Below are positions 35,686-46,705 of a stretch of 64,000 nt of DNA, one piece after another. The stretch is taken from contig WPIO01000050.1 of the NCBI GenBank assembly GCA_009760855.2, positions 1,025,001 through 1,089,000 of the forward strand, given 5' to 3'. The stretch's first letter is position 1; each line of letters begins with the position of its first letter. The notes below the pieces were generated by a model, which saw only the letters and a list, made by a program, of their open reading frames with translations, did not search any database and was not told the origin of the DNA. A program made the translations under genes and the position numbers. The stretch comes from Cristatella mucedo. Its lineage: Eukaryota > Bryozoa > Phylactolaemata > Cristatellidae.

Positions 35686-38600
35686 GAGAGAGCTCGACTG
35701 CGTTCAATATCAGTAGCAGAATTCTTCAGAAAATCGAAGTTCTTGCGAACGTCGTATACGGAATCGATGCAGCTAAGACCTGTTTAAAGTTATTCTGATT
35801 GTTGTTTTACCGTTGAGCGTAAGAAATTACGTGCCCGTGCACATCTAAACGCATGTCGCTTCGGGACGACGGGTCTCCCACGTGGGCGGCTGCCTTAGCT
35901 ATGCCGGCAGCTAGTAACCTGCACGTTAGTTATGATCGTGCCCACCTATTCTCGCTTCGTCATCGTGGTTCAAATGTATCTCTCCATGTTACTGCTGTTG
36001 CTAAGCTTCGAGAATTATGCATTAAGAAAAGAAAAGCACCCTGGAGCCGCAGCTGTGGCCGGAACCGCCAGCTCAGACGCTGCTCGTTTGTCGGAAACTT
36101 CGAGCTGAGTAACCGCTCGTTTGGTATTACTAGCATTGTCTCCAACTGCTCAGCACGCTACCCTACAAGAGTCACTGGGAATCTTTTTAACTTGGTGGTC
36201 ATCAGGCCTGGTATAACTCCTGCGGCCCAACTTAACGTTTGTCTTAGGAATCCTCGCTCATTGTGCAATCAACCTCTAGTAATAATCGATCTTATTTCTG
36301 AAAATGGTCTCAACCTGCTCGCCTCGACTGAAACTTGGCTAAAATCGGAAAAGTGCCCGACAACTGAACACGCTACCCAGACTTATCTCTCATTCTTTCA
36401 CACCCCTTGATCGATCAAAACTGGAGATGGAGTTGCTATCATCATGCGCTCGAAATTCAACTTCAAGCTATTTGCTGTACCCTCAAAGCAGTCTTTCGAA
36501 TCGACTGCCTTGATTTCACCTGAAAACAAGCTCCCGATGGTAGCAGTAGTCTATTGCCTACCAGGTACACAAACCTCCTTGATCTCAAGATTTCTTTGAT
36601 CTCAATTCAATTTTGAGTGGAAGAAATCGATCCTTCCTCGTTGTAGATGATTTCAACATTCACTTTGATAAGTTATCTGACGCTTTTAGCACTGAATTTT
36701 CCCTTGTGGCTCGTGTGCATAGCCGTGCTCATATCAAGAGTCGCACACTCGACCAGATTTTCTCATACAACTGTACTTCGTAATCTGTAATTAGTACCGA
36801 ATCCTGCTTTTCTGACCGCATGAAGATCTCATTCAGTCTAGAATGTGTGCCCTTCTTCTCCTCCTCCTCCTCTAAAATCACCTCGAAAAATCGAGAAACC
36901 TCAAGACCCTTGACGTCGATGCTGTCCGTGCGAGAATATCTGCCTCGCCTCTGCTGCTCAATCCTGCTTCCTATCTGTCATCATTGGTAGACAGCTACAA
37001 CACGACACTAGCTGACACGCTCGACGAGTTTGCACCTCTGACTAAGTGAACTGTGTGCCCTCGCCCAGACGGCCTATGGTTTACCACAGACATTAAACTG
37101 GCCAGGTATACTAAGAGCAAGCTTGAAAAGCATACAAAAGATCATGACTGACTGTCCATCGACAGGCATATGAAGACTACTGTAAGTCGTGCCATTCGCT
37201 CCTAGCACAGGCCAAGTCCAGCTTCTATAAAAAAAACTTGTTGAATCACAGATGCACAATCTAAAAATGCTGATGTCAACGATCAAGCATCTCATCAACC
37301 GCTCCCAGGTTAGCTTCTTACCAGATGATCCCTGTGATGATCTAGCTGATCGCTTCTCTAGCTTCTTTGTCCAGAAGATAGACAAGATCAGGGAGTCCCT
37401 CCCTTCAATGGCAGCACCCCACTCCCTAGAATAATGTCCCTCAATTCCTTGCGGCACCTCAATGTCTACCTTCAAGCAGGTCACTAGTAACCTCGTCCTG
37501 AAGTTCATATCCCAATCAAAGAAGACAACAAGTCCTCTGGACTCTATTCGCACTGTCCTGCTCCTACGTTGCATTGACCTGCTGCTGCTATGCATAACTA
37601 ACATCCTAAATATGTCATGAGCCTCAGGTCATGTCCCAGCACCTTTTGAAAAAGCTTTAGTCAGGCCACTTTTCAAGAAAGCGACACTAGACCAACAGAA
37701 CCTGAGCAACTTCCGCCCTGTCGCCCGTTTACCATTACTATCAAAGACACTGGAACGAGTCGTCGCTGATCAGCTGAACTCATATATTGAAACTTCAAGC
37801 CTTGCTAGAAGTTTCAGTCTGGCTTTAGAGTTCATCACTTCACATAGTCAGCATTGCTTAGGGTGTAAGACAACCTACTTAGGCATGCAGACACGGGTAC
37901 AGTATCTCTGCTTGTTTTTCTCAATCTTTCGGCAGCTTTTGATACTATCGATCACCAGGTTCGTCTTGGGCGCCTTTCATCTCAGCTGGGCTCCACAGGC
38001 ACTGCTCTGCAATTGTTCAGGTTAGACCTCAGTGGGAGACTGCAGAGTATTGATGTGAATGGACAGACATCATCCGAGGAATCTGTGAAATATGGGGTAA
38101 ATCAGGGTAAATCAGGTCTGGTTCTTTTCATGGTTTACACCCTCTCTCCTACCGACGTTACTGCCAAGCACAATTTCACACAAACACAGGCTTTCACTTT
38201 TATGCGCATGACGCTTGATTTTATCTTTACTTTGAACCTTCCCAACCCTCAAAAACGTCCAATTCTCTAAGCTCCCTTGCTGCATGTATTGATGACAACC
38301 ACACATGGATGGCAGCACATTTTTTTAAATTCAATGATGACAAAAAACTAACTTACTAGTTACGGTCAAGCCAAGTGTGATTCCTAAATTGGAAAGGCTA
38401 ATGCTCAAAATCGGCCCTGTCAGCATCTCTCCTGTTGAATCTGCACGAAATTTAGGTGTCATGTTCCAAAGAGACCTTTCGTTAGACAACCACACCAGCT
38501 CCACAATCAAGTCTGCCTACTTTCAACTGCATGAAATTGCTAAAATTCGGGCTTGTTCAGACAGGAATACCATATCTAAATTGGTCCAGGCATTTGTGAC

Positions 38601-39288
38601 ATCCCGTCTTGATTTCTATAACTCACTGCTTGCTGGTCAAAGGGTAAGTGTAATCAGGCGATTGCAGCTGGTGCAAAACTCAGCAGCTAGGCTTGTCCGT
38701 CTGGAGCGACGCAGTTGCCACATCACACCACTTCTCGCCGACCTGCGCTGGCTACCAGTCAAGCGACGGATTTCAAGGTTTTGTCGCTCACTTTTAGGTC
38801 TCTTCATTCTTTGGCTCCGGCCTTCTTATCAGATCTACTCCCACAATAGGCCAAACATCGTACCGCCTGCTTTTCGGACGCTATCTAGTTAACAATACCT
38901 CATACAAACCTCAAATCCTTTGGAGACCGTGCATTTAGTTCGTATGCCCCCAAAGCCTGGAACTCCCTCCCGAATTTCGTCAGAACATCCCCTAACTTGA
39001 TTACATTTAAAAGAACTTAAAAACACCTATTTAGGACAGCATTTAGTGGGTCGCTGTGATTTGTTCATTATGTGCTTATGCTTGCTGACACCGTTAAATG
39101 ATGCAATTAATCGCACTTGGGTGCAGACCCTTGTGCATGTCACCCCTAACCCTGTTGTTCTTGTTTTTTATTAAGTATGATGCCACTCTCCATTCGATTG
39201 CGTTTCCTTTGCAGCTAATTTATAGCGCCTAGGAAGAGATTGAGTTCTCTGAGGGCGCTTTATCAAGTGTATTATTATTATTAATATA
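35686..39288 (+). mobile_element. LINE A, most complete copy
   Basis: About 3.6 kb, single-ORF L2/CR1-type LINE. Frame 35853-36410 (185 codons) holds an N-terminal segment of about 120 residues, then the start of the APE-type endonuclease: LNVCLRNPRSLCNQPLVIID and LLASTETWLKSEK. Endonuclease continues in broken frames to about 36790. The linker spans 36800-37600. RT fingers begin near 37640. The palm at 38200 has YAHD for YADD and so is dead. Frame 38377-38892 gives ARNLGVMFQRD through LLADLRWLPVKRRI. The C-terminal domain (PKAWNSLPNF) is near 38950, then 3' untranslated sequence and the hairpin tail with (ATT)n (39220-39288). Many shifts and stops. Confidence 0.9.
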
Positions 39289-40010
39289 TTGAGAAGCTTG
39301 CAAAAGCTTGAATGGATAGCTATTTGAGTGAGGCACACCAGATCCAGTCCCAATTCAAATATCTGACAAAGTTGTCTCTCTTTGCCAGCACATAGACTAC
39401 TCAGCAGTATGATTGTGACTTTAGTGAGTGTAATTTAGCAGCCGGTCAATGGCGTTACTTCATTCTCGCATAAAACTGTACAATTAGAATTTGAGCGAGT
39501 CGGTCCGTCCGCGAGTCTGTCCGAGAGTCAGTAAACGCAAATCTCTGACTTTACGCCTACGGTTCTGCCCTTTGCGATACATGTATATGGTTAATGTGAC
39601 GGTACAGCTATAATGAACGTCAGGTAAAAACAGTAAGGAAAATGCATTCAAGTTTGCATTTGCAGCTAGAAAATGCAATTCACTAGTTGAAATTGAACAT
39701 GGAATTATAAATTGAATTGCAAAATAGCAATGCACAGGCTTTTTATAGGCACGTTATATACTAATATACATGTAAAAGCCGTGGAAATGATCGCTCAGCG
39801 GAACGCACAAATTTGGAAGTGCCTGGCCTTGACCTTGACCCATTGAGTCGGTCTTCACGACGTTCTGCCGGTCAGGGAGTCATTGCCACAGCAGCGAAGT
39901 CTTTTCGCAGCTGTCCACTTAAATGCACGGTCTTTAGCTTGCTAATTGAACATCGTGTTTCATCAAATTTTGCTGATAGTTGATTTATTTAATAGCATCA
40001 TCATTGAGCG
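39289..40010. other. No recognised gene
   Basis: Includes a small repeat gagtcggtccgtccgcgagtctgtccgagagtcag (39496-39530). The frames are not recognised. Confidence 0.45.
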
Positions 40011-40398
40011 TCAAACCTCAAATCCTTTAGAGACCGCATTTAGTTCGTATGCTCCCAAAGCCTGAGACTCACACCCGACTTGCGTCACAACATCCCCTGA
40101 CTTGACCACATTTAAAAAGAACTTACAAACGCACCTATTTAGGACATCATTTAGTTGGTTCCTGTGATTCCTCTTTTATGTGCTTCTGCGTGCTGACACT
40201 ATTGACACTCACATGCTGACCCTGTGCATGTCACCCCCAACCATTTTATTTATGCTTTTTATCAAGCATGATGCCGCTTACCATTCGATCGCGTTTCCCT
40301 TTGCAGCAAATGTAAAGCGCCTAGAAAGAGATTTGAGTTCTCTGAGGGCGCTTTATCAAGTGTATTATTATTACTATTATTGTTACTAATATTATTAA
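40011..40398 (+). mobile_element. LINE A 3' end
   Basis: Starts at caaacctcaaatcctttag (the RTNLKSFGD region), then cctgacttgaccacatttaa, the 3' untranslated end, a good hairpin tail (gtaaagcgcctagaaagaga) and (ATT)n at 40313-40398. Confidence 0.92.
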
Positions 40399-41072
40399 AG
40401 CCGCAGACAAGCCTTAGTAGATCTCGTTGCCTGCTCTGAATTAGGCAACGAAAACTGGCTATAGAACTGGAACAAGGGGATTTTTCCTCTGGGCTAAGAC
40501 CACAGAATGCAACAGGGCCACTTAAACAGCATAGGAATAAACTACAAGTACTCGTAACCATTCATTATGCACAAGACCTAATAACACTATTATTGTCCAG
40601 ATTATTAAAGCTAAAATAAATTGCAGAGTAATTTAGAGAAACTGGCATTGTATTATTCTCACTCAAAGTATAAACGAAAAATTTTAATATTTGTTTCTCT
40701 TGCGCGACCGGTCGATATAGTCAGCTATAAACGTGGTAAAGCACGCGTGTCTGCTGAGCGAAAGAAGGCAGAGAGAACGGATGTTTATTTCCACAGAGTA
40801 GAGATAAACAGTGAGCACGTGTTGGCACGCTTGAGTATAGCTCAAGAAATAACGCTTTAATAGTCAGTCTGCAATGTGCCGACCTCGTCCGCTAGCTGCG
40901 GCTTTCCGCAAACGTTCTACATTCTACCCATCGTTGTAACTGTAATGTTTCAGCCAACTTGCAGTAAAAGAATTAGCTCAGGGTTAAGGGGTTCCCCTCA
41001 AGGGTTAAGGGGTCACCCTCAGGGGCACGAAAGGCGTATTTTGCTTGCGATTAGAATTTTTTTAACTGCACT
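40399..41072. other. No recognised gene
   Basis: Contains a local repeat of agggttaaggggtt-like sequence at 40979-41020. The frame 40621-40860 is unrecognised. Confidence 0.45.
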
Positions 41073-41270
41073 GCTTTTGTGCATCATTACATAGCATGTC
41101 GTTACAAGAAAGATGTATCAACCCAAGTGGTAGCTCAAGCCAAATGCAATAAATATATCTACTGTCCGAAAGCTTTTGTGCATCATTACATAACGTGTCG
41201 TTACAAGAAAGAAAAAGCAACCCGAATGGTAGCTCAAGCCGAATGTACTAAAGATATTTACTGTCCGAAG
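41073..41270 (+). repeat. 99-bp tandem duplication kept in one reading frame
   Basis: Units 41073-41171 and 41172-41270 begin gcttttgtgcatcattacat. The period is exactly 33 codons. Both units stay open within frame 41079-41333, giving two protein repeats of the form HHYIxCRYKK...VAQAxCxKxIYCPKA with three conserved cysteines. Differences between copies are a mix of silent and replacement changes. No splice site, start context or known family supports a real gene; it could be a cysteine-repeat exon. Confidence 0.85.
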
Positions 41271-42084
41271 GCAAATACAGTCGCTTACATTGTACCAAGC
41301 CTGTTTGTAGTCCAGCATGCCGTCTATTCGTAGATGATAATGCACACACGTGTAGGGAGGGGCATGCGGGCATTATCTGACGGCAAAAATGTCTCTTGAC
41401 CATTATCGTTGAGTAAAATCAGTGCAATAGGAGCAGATGCCAGAAATGGAACAATTGTGTTGCTGTGAAATTACACCCTGAAGGATTGCCAAACAACCTA
41501 GAGTTCTCGTTAGTTTGTCGTGAAACACCACCTTGTAACTGTCTCGAACAGTACGGGCAAGCTACAATTGCTTTTTTCATCTTATTCATTGTAATCTGCA
41601 AAATATACTGTCTTATTTAAAGCCATTTATTAAAATCTTAAGAATTCGCAATTTCTATCGAAAAAGACAAAGCACACGGTCAAATTTACAAAGCTATCAT
41701 TAAGACAAATTGAATGAGAATACTTTCAAGATATCGCCAAGGGGAATTTAAGAATGCTTAATCTGTCTGCCATTCAGGCACGCGGCCAGCTTACTCAGCA
41801 AACTCAGCAAAGCTTCTTAACCTTTGCTCTGCACACTTGTTTGAGATCTCGCGTCTCGCTCGAGACGTGTTCGCCTTCCTTCTGGCTCTCCTTCTTTTAA
41901 GAGGGTCGCAAGCAACGCAGTCTGCACCCTCTGAAGGCGTCCGATGATGCAGTAGTCGAGTCTGACGCTGAATCGTATGAATGGCCATTTGGTGAAGTTC
42001 GTGACTTTGACGTATAACTGATTTTGCTGCCATCGACGCAAACATCGCCGGGTCTCCTATACAGACACGTCACGCGGTACTGTC
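41271..42084. other. No recognised gene; possible old LINE scrap
   Basis: Minus frames near 41817-42041 include IRFSVRLDYCIIGRLQRVQTALLA, slightly like the A thumb ([17 protein letters not shown]...LQLVQNSAA). A very old minus-strand LINE may cover 41880-42050. Confidence 0.4.
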
Positions 42085-42610
42085 TAGGAGTGCATCGACC
42101 TCGAGGTTTTTTCACTCTTTCTAAAGTTCCTCCATTCTCTTGCTCTGGCCTACCTACCAGAGCTGCTTTCCAATAGGGTACCGTACTACATACATCGTTA
42201 TGATTCGAGTCACATAGATAATTATGATAGTGCATTCGATAAAGCCCCCTCGGAGAACTCAATCTCTTTCTATGCACTTTACAATTGCTGCAAAGGAAGC
42301 ACAAACAAACCGCTCTTTCAATTCGTAAGCTCCCAAAGCCTAGATCCCATTCCCGACCGACTTAACGACATCCCCTGACTTGACTTGACACTTAAAAAGA
42401 AACTAAAAACACTTGTGTTCCACACAGCACTTGCTGGCTCCGCGTGAATTGACATCTGTCTGCTCCTGTCTGTGTACATATAGGCGCTGATAAATGCATG
42501 CTATCACTAACCGTTTGACATGCTTCCTTTGCTGCATACAAATAGCTCCGAGAGATTTAATTCTCAAACGGAGCTATACAGACGTCCTACTATTGTAGTT
42601 CTTGCATTGT
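42085..42610 (+). mobile_element. LINE A-like 3' end, interrupted
   Basis: The left part (gcatcgacctcgaggttttttcac) is the post-RT region. An antisense A tail interrupts at 42222-42305. The right part resumes with tcgtaagctcccaaagcctag and cctgacttgac and ends in a decayed hairpin agctccgagagatttaattctc near 42545-42580. Confidence 0.7.
42222..42305 (-). mobile_element. LINE A tail nested in LINE A
   Basis: Reads attatgatagtgcattcgataaagccccctcggagaactc and on to gctgcaaaggaagcac, a clear antisense tail. Confidence 0.8.
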
Positions 42611-43210
42611 CTCACAATGATAACACCTTGTACATGGTACGTGTATCTCCCAGCTCAACAGCAAACACGCGGCTTGAAACGTGTACTTAAGCTGCATTTT
42701 GGAGCTGTGGGCCGTATCTATGCACACAATTCCACTTAGCCAAAAGCACACAAGCCCACCAGCCCACTGTCATTGGTTCAGGTCATGGTTTTGACGACTT
42801 TTCTTGCCCCTCTGCACACGTGACGAGTGCTCCGAAATGACTCGGTCGTCGTGTCGTCGCGTCTGAGCTGCTGCTTGTTCACTTCGCCGTACTCACCTTT
42901 AGATCGTTCTTGCAGGGGTCTTTAGCCATCGACATTGAAATGCAGGATTCGAACGGTCGGGAATTAGATCGAGGATGAGCTACATCCGCGGCGCCTCATT
43001 TCCACGTCGATCGACTCGACAAGGCAAGCGATGTCACAGCGACGCCAGTGAGCCATACAAACGAGCAGTCCTGCATTTGCAGCACGTTTATTCTCAGCCA
43101 CCGCGATACCAGACAGACTGACCAGACGTTGAAAAGAGAGCTCCCTCCAGAGTAGTAAAACGGAAGGACGCTCGAAAGGATGATGCTAAGACTAGAAATC
43201 GCACTGACCG
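42611..43210. other. No recognised gene
   Basis: No family motif seen; frames here overlap the neighbouring microsatellite and are not credible. Confidence 0.45.
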
Positions 43211-44020
<810 letters not shown>

Positions 44021-44160
44021 GCTGGTTTGGTCCAGCTCGAGGTTAAGGTGCTCACACCAACCAAGGTCTGGCTGAGGTCGTGGACTCGAGCCCCGAGGCA
44101 TATGTGAAGCGCCTGAATAGAGATTAATTTCTCTTGGGGGCTATACAAATGAATTATATA
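44021..44160 (+). mobile_element. SINE C, good copy
   Basis: Head ggtttggtccag, A-box-like gaggttaaggtgctc, B-box-like gtggactcgagcccc, then the tail gtgaagcgcctgaatagaga with ctcttgggggctatacaaat and an AT-rich end. About 140 bp. The tail resembles LINE A (gcgcct, agagatt, ttctct, ggg), suggesting it is copied by LINE A machinery. Confidence 0.92.
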
Positions 44161-44495
44161 TTTTATCTTCTTGAAGGAATTCTCGGCTCCTCATGACCGG
44201 TCTTGCTCGGATATGAGGTCACATTGGCAAGGGCATTCGATGCTCTAGTAATTAGCTAGAACGTGAAATAACGATGCATAGCATTTTCCATGTCGATTAA
44301 CTCTACATATGCTTAATACAATTCGACAAAGAGAATTCTCTCCAATCTTAAACTAACGGGTTTAAAAGGAAAACATAGCAAATCCCGATGCCACAATACA
44401 ATCCTACATTAATCGAGGTGATATTTACCGTATTGTAATCTGATTTCGTTCACCTGAGGTGCTGGTGCTTGGATGGTAGAATAACTGCCAGCTTG
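44161..44495. other. No recognised gene
   Basis: Downstream of the candidate tetraspanin tail exon on the minus strand. No clear polyadenylation signal was seen. Confidence 0.4.
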
Positions 44496-44532
44496 GAATA
44501 GCGATCAGCTCTGGCTGAGCTTATCGCTATTC
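44496..44532. repeat. Inverted repeat (hairpin)
   Basis: gaatagcgat and atcgctattc pair exactly, and the inner agctc/gagct extends the stem after one mismatch. Just downstream of the candidate tetraspanin tail exon. Confidence 0.9.
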
Positions 44533-44549
44533 TACTTTCAGAAATCCTT

Positions 44550-44595
44550 CTACTGTCTTCGCCGTGTGTTACTGGCCAACAAAAGGCAATAACAG
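44550..44595 (-). CDS. Candidate tetraspanin C-terminal exon (uncertain)
   Basis: A pyrimidine-rich tract ending in ggtcag (44596) precedes a frame reading CYCLLLASNTRRRQ then stop at 44552-44550. It looks like a tetraspanin tail: cysteines at the membrane edge followed by basic residues. The same frame extended upstream reads PCFGMVS, which would complete TM4 well, but no AG lies at the right place. The TM4 exon ends in phase 0, whereas this frame after ggtcag needs two bases from the previous exon. Either a small exon is missed, the acceptor has mutated or is misread, or the match is chance. Confidence 0.3.
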
Positions 44596-44939
44596 CTGAC
44601 CATCCCAAAGCAAGGCAAAAGATGCAAACAAACAATAAAAGTAAATAATACTAAACCAATGAGGGATTTGGAGAATGCCTGCAGGAGGGATTTGCAGAAC
44701 GCGTGCTGCCTATCAACAGTGAAGCCCTCATTTTTTCAGAAGGCTAGTATGTCATGATCCCCGAGCAATAGAATACTTTACCGGAACTGGATTCGCAATT
44801 CGGATTGGGAAATCAGCCCGGAACAAGAAGCAAGCAAACTAGGAGAGGAGCAAGAAAAAAGCGCTGTACAGCTGAGACTAGGTGGCTACTGGAAATCTAC
44901 ACCGGCGACAGCTGCATCAGACGAGGGATCGCTTGGTAA

Positions 44940-45120
44940 GCCGTAATGGCTCACTAAGTAAGGTGGTTGCTTTTCACGACCTCGGCCCCGAGGTCGTGGG
45001 TTCGAACCCTGTGGTGGGCGATCCTTTATCGTCGCTACAAGCGGTGGTGATATCTGTCAAGGCTCTTCTGTCGCTATACAAAAAGAGGCTGTTAAATCAG
45101 CTTGTATTTATTTATTTTAT
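44940..45120 (+). mobile_element. SINE D, best copy
   Basis: tRNA-like head with A box near tggctcactaagtaaggtgg and a perfect B box gtgggttcgaaccc (44997-45010). The body has gctacaagcggtggtgatat, aaggctcttctgtcgctata and gaggctgttaaatcagctt, shared with the copy at 60610. The end is AT-rich (tatttatttatttta). Confidence 0.9.
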
Positions 45121-45556
45121 TTATCGCTTGCAGCTCTGAGTTCTTGGTCTGCATCTGTCATGCTCGGGTTGGCAGCTGACTCATCTGTCGCTCACTTCAC
45201 CTTCACCAAAACCTAACAGACAGACAGAGAGAACTCCTCACACAATGGCTTTCCAAGCCAGGAAAAACGCCACAAAACCCACGAGATGGACATTGCCACG
45301 CCCCAAGAAATACCACGCCCCTAGAAATGCCGGCTTCACAAAGAGCTGCAAAACGAGAAGCTTAAAGAGAGGTTCGTGCAATCAAGATCTCTAGTTGAGG
45401 GATTTGCTATTGGCACACACGGTAAGCAGTTGGTCGCACTCGAGCACTTAGAGCAATGAGAGCAGACACTAGAGGGCGACTAAAGGCCAAGGACAAATAG
45501 CAGAGGTCAGATGATCCTCACGGCCTGCCCAGTGACATGACAGGACAGCAAAATGA
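45121..45556. other. No recognised gene
   Basis: No motif of a known family seen. Confidence 0.45.
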
Positions 45557-45680
45557 TAATAAAATAAATAATAATAATAAATTTACATAGAATCCTCAGA
45601 GAACTGAATCTCTCTAGGCACTTTACAGATGCTGCATATAAAGCATTACCGAATGTTGAGTGGTAGCATCCACTAGCAGC
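45557..45680 (-). mobile_element. LINE A tail, same subfamily as 31268
   Basis: Antisense: aataataataataaatttac, the hairpin complement, then ggcactttacagatgctgca and gttgagtggtagcatcc. Confidence 0.78.
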
Positions 45681-46621
45681 AGGCATAGTGTAAGCAGGTA
45701 CATGCAAACCAAGGTCGAATCACAAAGGTCAAAACACCGACATCTCAGGAGCTCCTCCGCTGCTACAGCTGCTTGCAAGCATGCTGTAAATCTTTTACCT
45801 TGTTTTCGCGTCGCACCATTTCATTTTATCATTCGTCATCACATTCGTGGTTTACCCAAGTCTAGGTACAATGGCATCCTCGTGCATGCATACACGTGGT
45901 GCACAATTGAAAGCTCGTTGCTCACTCGTGCAGAAAGTGCGCATGCATGTACATCCAAAAGCCGACGTGCAGCCAAGCGAAGGCGCTTGTAATTTGTACA
46001 AAAGCGAAAGCTGATTGTCGTGAGGACCTCGACAACAGGCCAACCATTCACAGCAAATGCTTGGTTTGAAATGATCAATAGCAACGAAACATGTCACGTG
46101 GCATCCCAAGAGATCCGAATCTGCTTAGTCTTTGTCTCCCCTTTGTCTCGAGTAGCAGCGCGAGGGCCGATCCTACAGCCAAACTTTCGTGGTGCCAACG
46201 TAATGCTCTCGGCACTTGCACTAGCTTTTAGATGGACGATCGGCACTTGTCGCATTGGTTGTGTGAATTGAGCCGGATGCAAGCCTCAGGCAAGTGCCCC
46301 GCCCACCAGACAAAGAGACCCGAACCAAGCTGATAATGGGCTGCACATGATTTCCCCTCAAATTCCCCAAAAATGTTTACCTCACAATTACTGATGGGGG
46401 CTACAGACAGCCGGGGTATGGGCAATGATACTGGTGACAAGGGGCCTTGCACAAGGGTAGGGGTGCCTGGCGAACTGGGCTGGGAGGACAAAGTCGAAAA
46501 AACAACAACATCTGCATCAGAAGGAAGCGATGACTGAGCTGTTCGGCAGCGACCGACTTCGCCTCCAGCCGCTGCCAGTGCACAGCTGACTGCTCTGCAC
46601 TCTGCAAGGCAAGCCACTCAC
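45681..46621. other. Probable last intron or 3' part of the tetraspanin gene
   Basis: It follows the TM4 exon donor on the minus strand. No coding block was recognised here; frames over it are continuations past splice sites or chance. Confidence 0.4.
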
Positions 46622-46705
46622 CTGAAGGACGACCAAACCGAACGCTACTCCGACGACATACCCGAGGTCACGCATTATAATCTCCAAGACCTTCGGCCCG
46701 CAGCC
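46622..46705 (-). CDS. Tetraspanin exon: end of large loop and TM4
   Basis: This exon is 84 bp (28 codons), between acceptor tcaatccttgcag and donor CTTCAG|gtgagt. It begins GCGPKVLEIIMRDLG, with the last loop cysteine and the short helix before TM4, then YVVGVAFGLVVLQ inside TM4. A further exon must supply the rest of TM4 and the tail. Confidence 0.92.

Noticed and set aside
40979-41020. Telomere-like repeat (agggttaagg)
   Set aside because: Only two imperfect units with different spacers; not a telomere array.
44940-45015. A possible true tRNA gene
   Set aside because: The B box is perfect, but acceptor-stem arms do not pair and the same unit recurs with a shared non-tRNA body, so it is a SINE.
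46228-46617. A 129-codon minus frame after the TM4 exon
   Set aside because: It runs downstream of a good donor site and lacks any tail-like or known motif.
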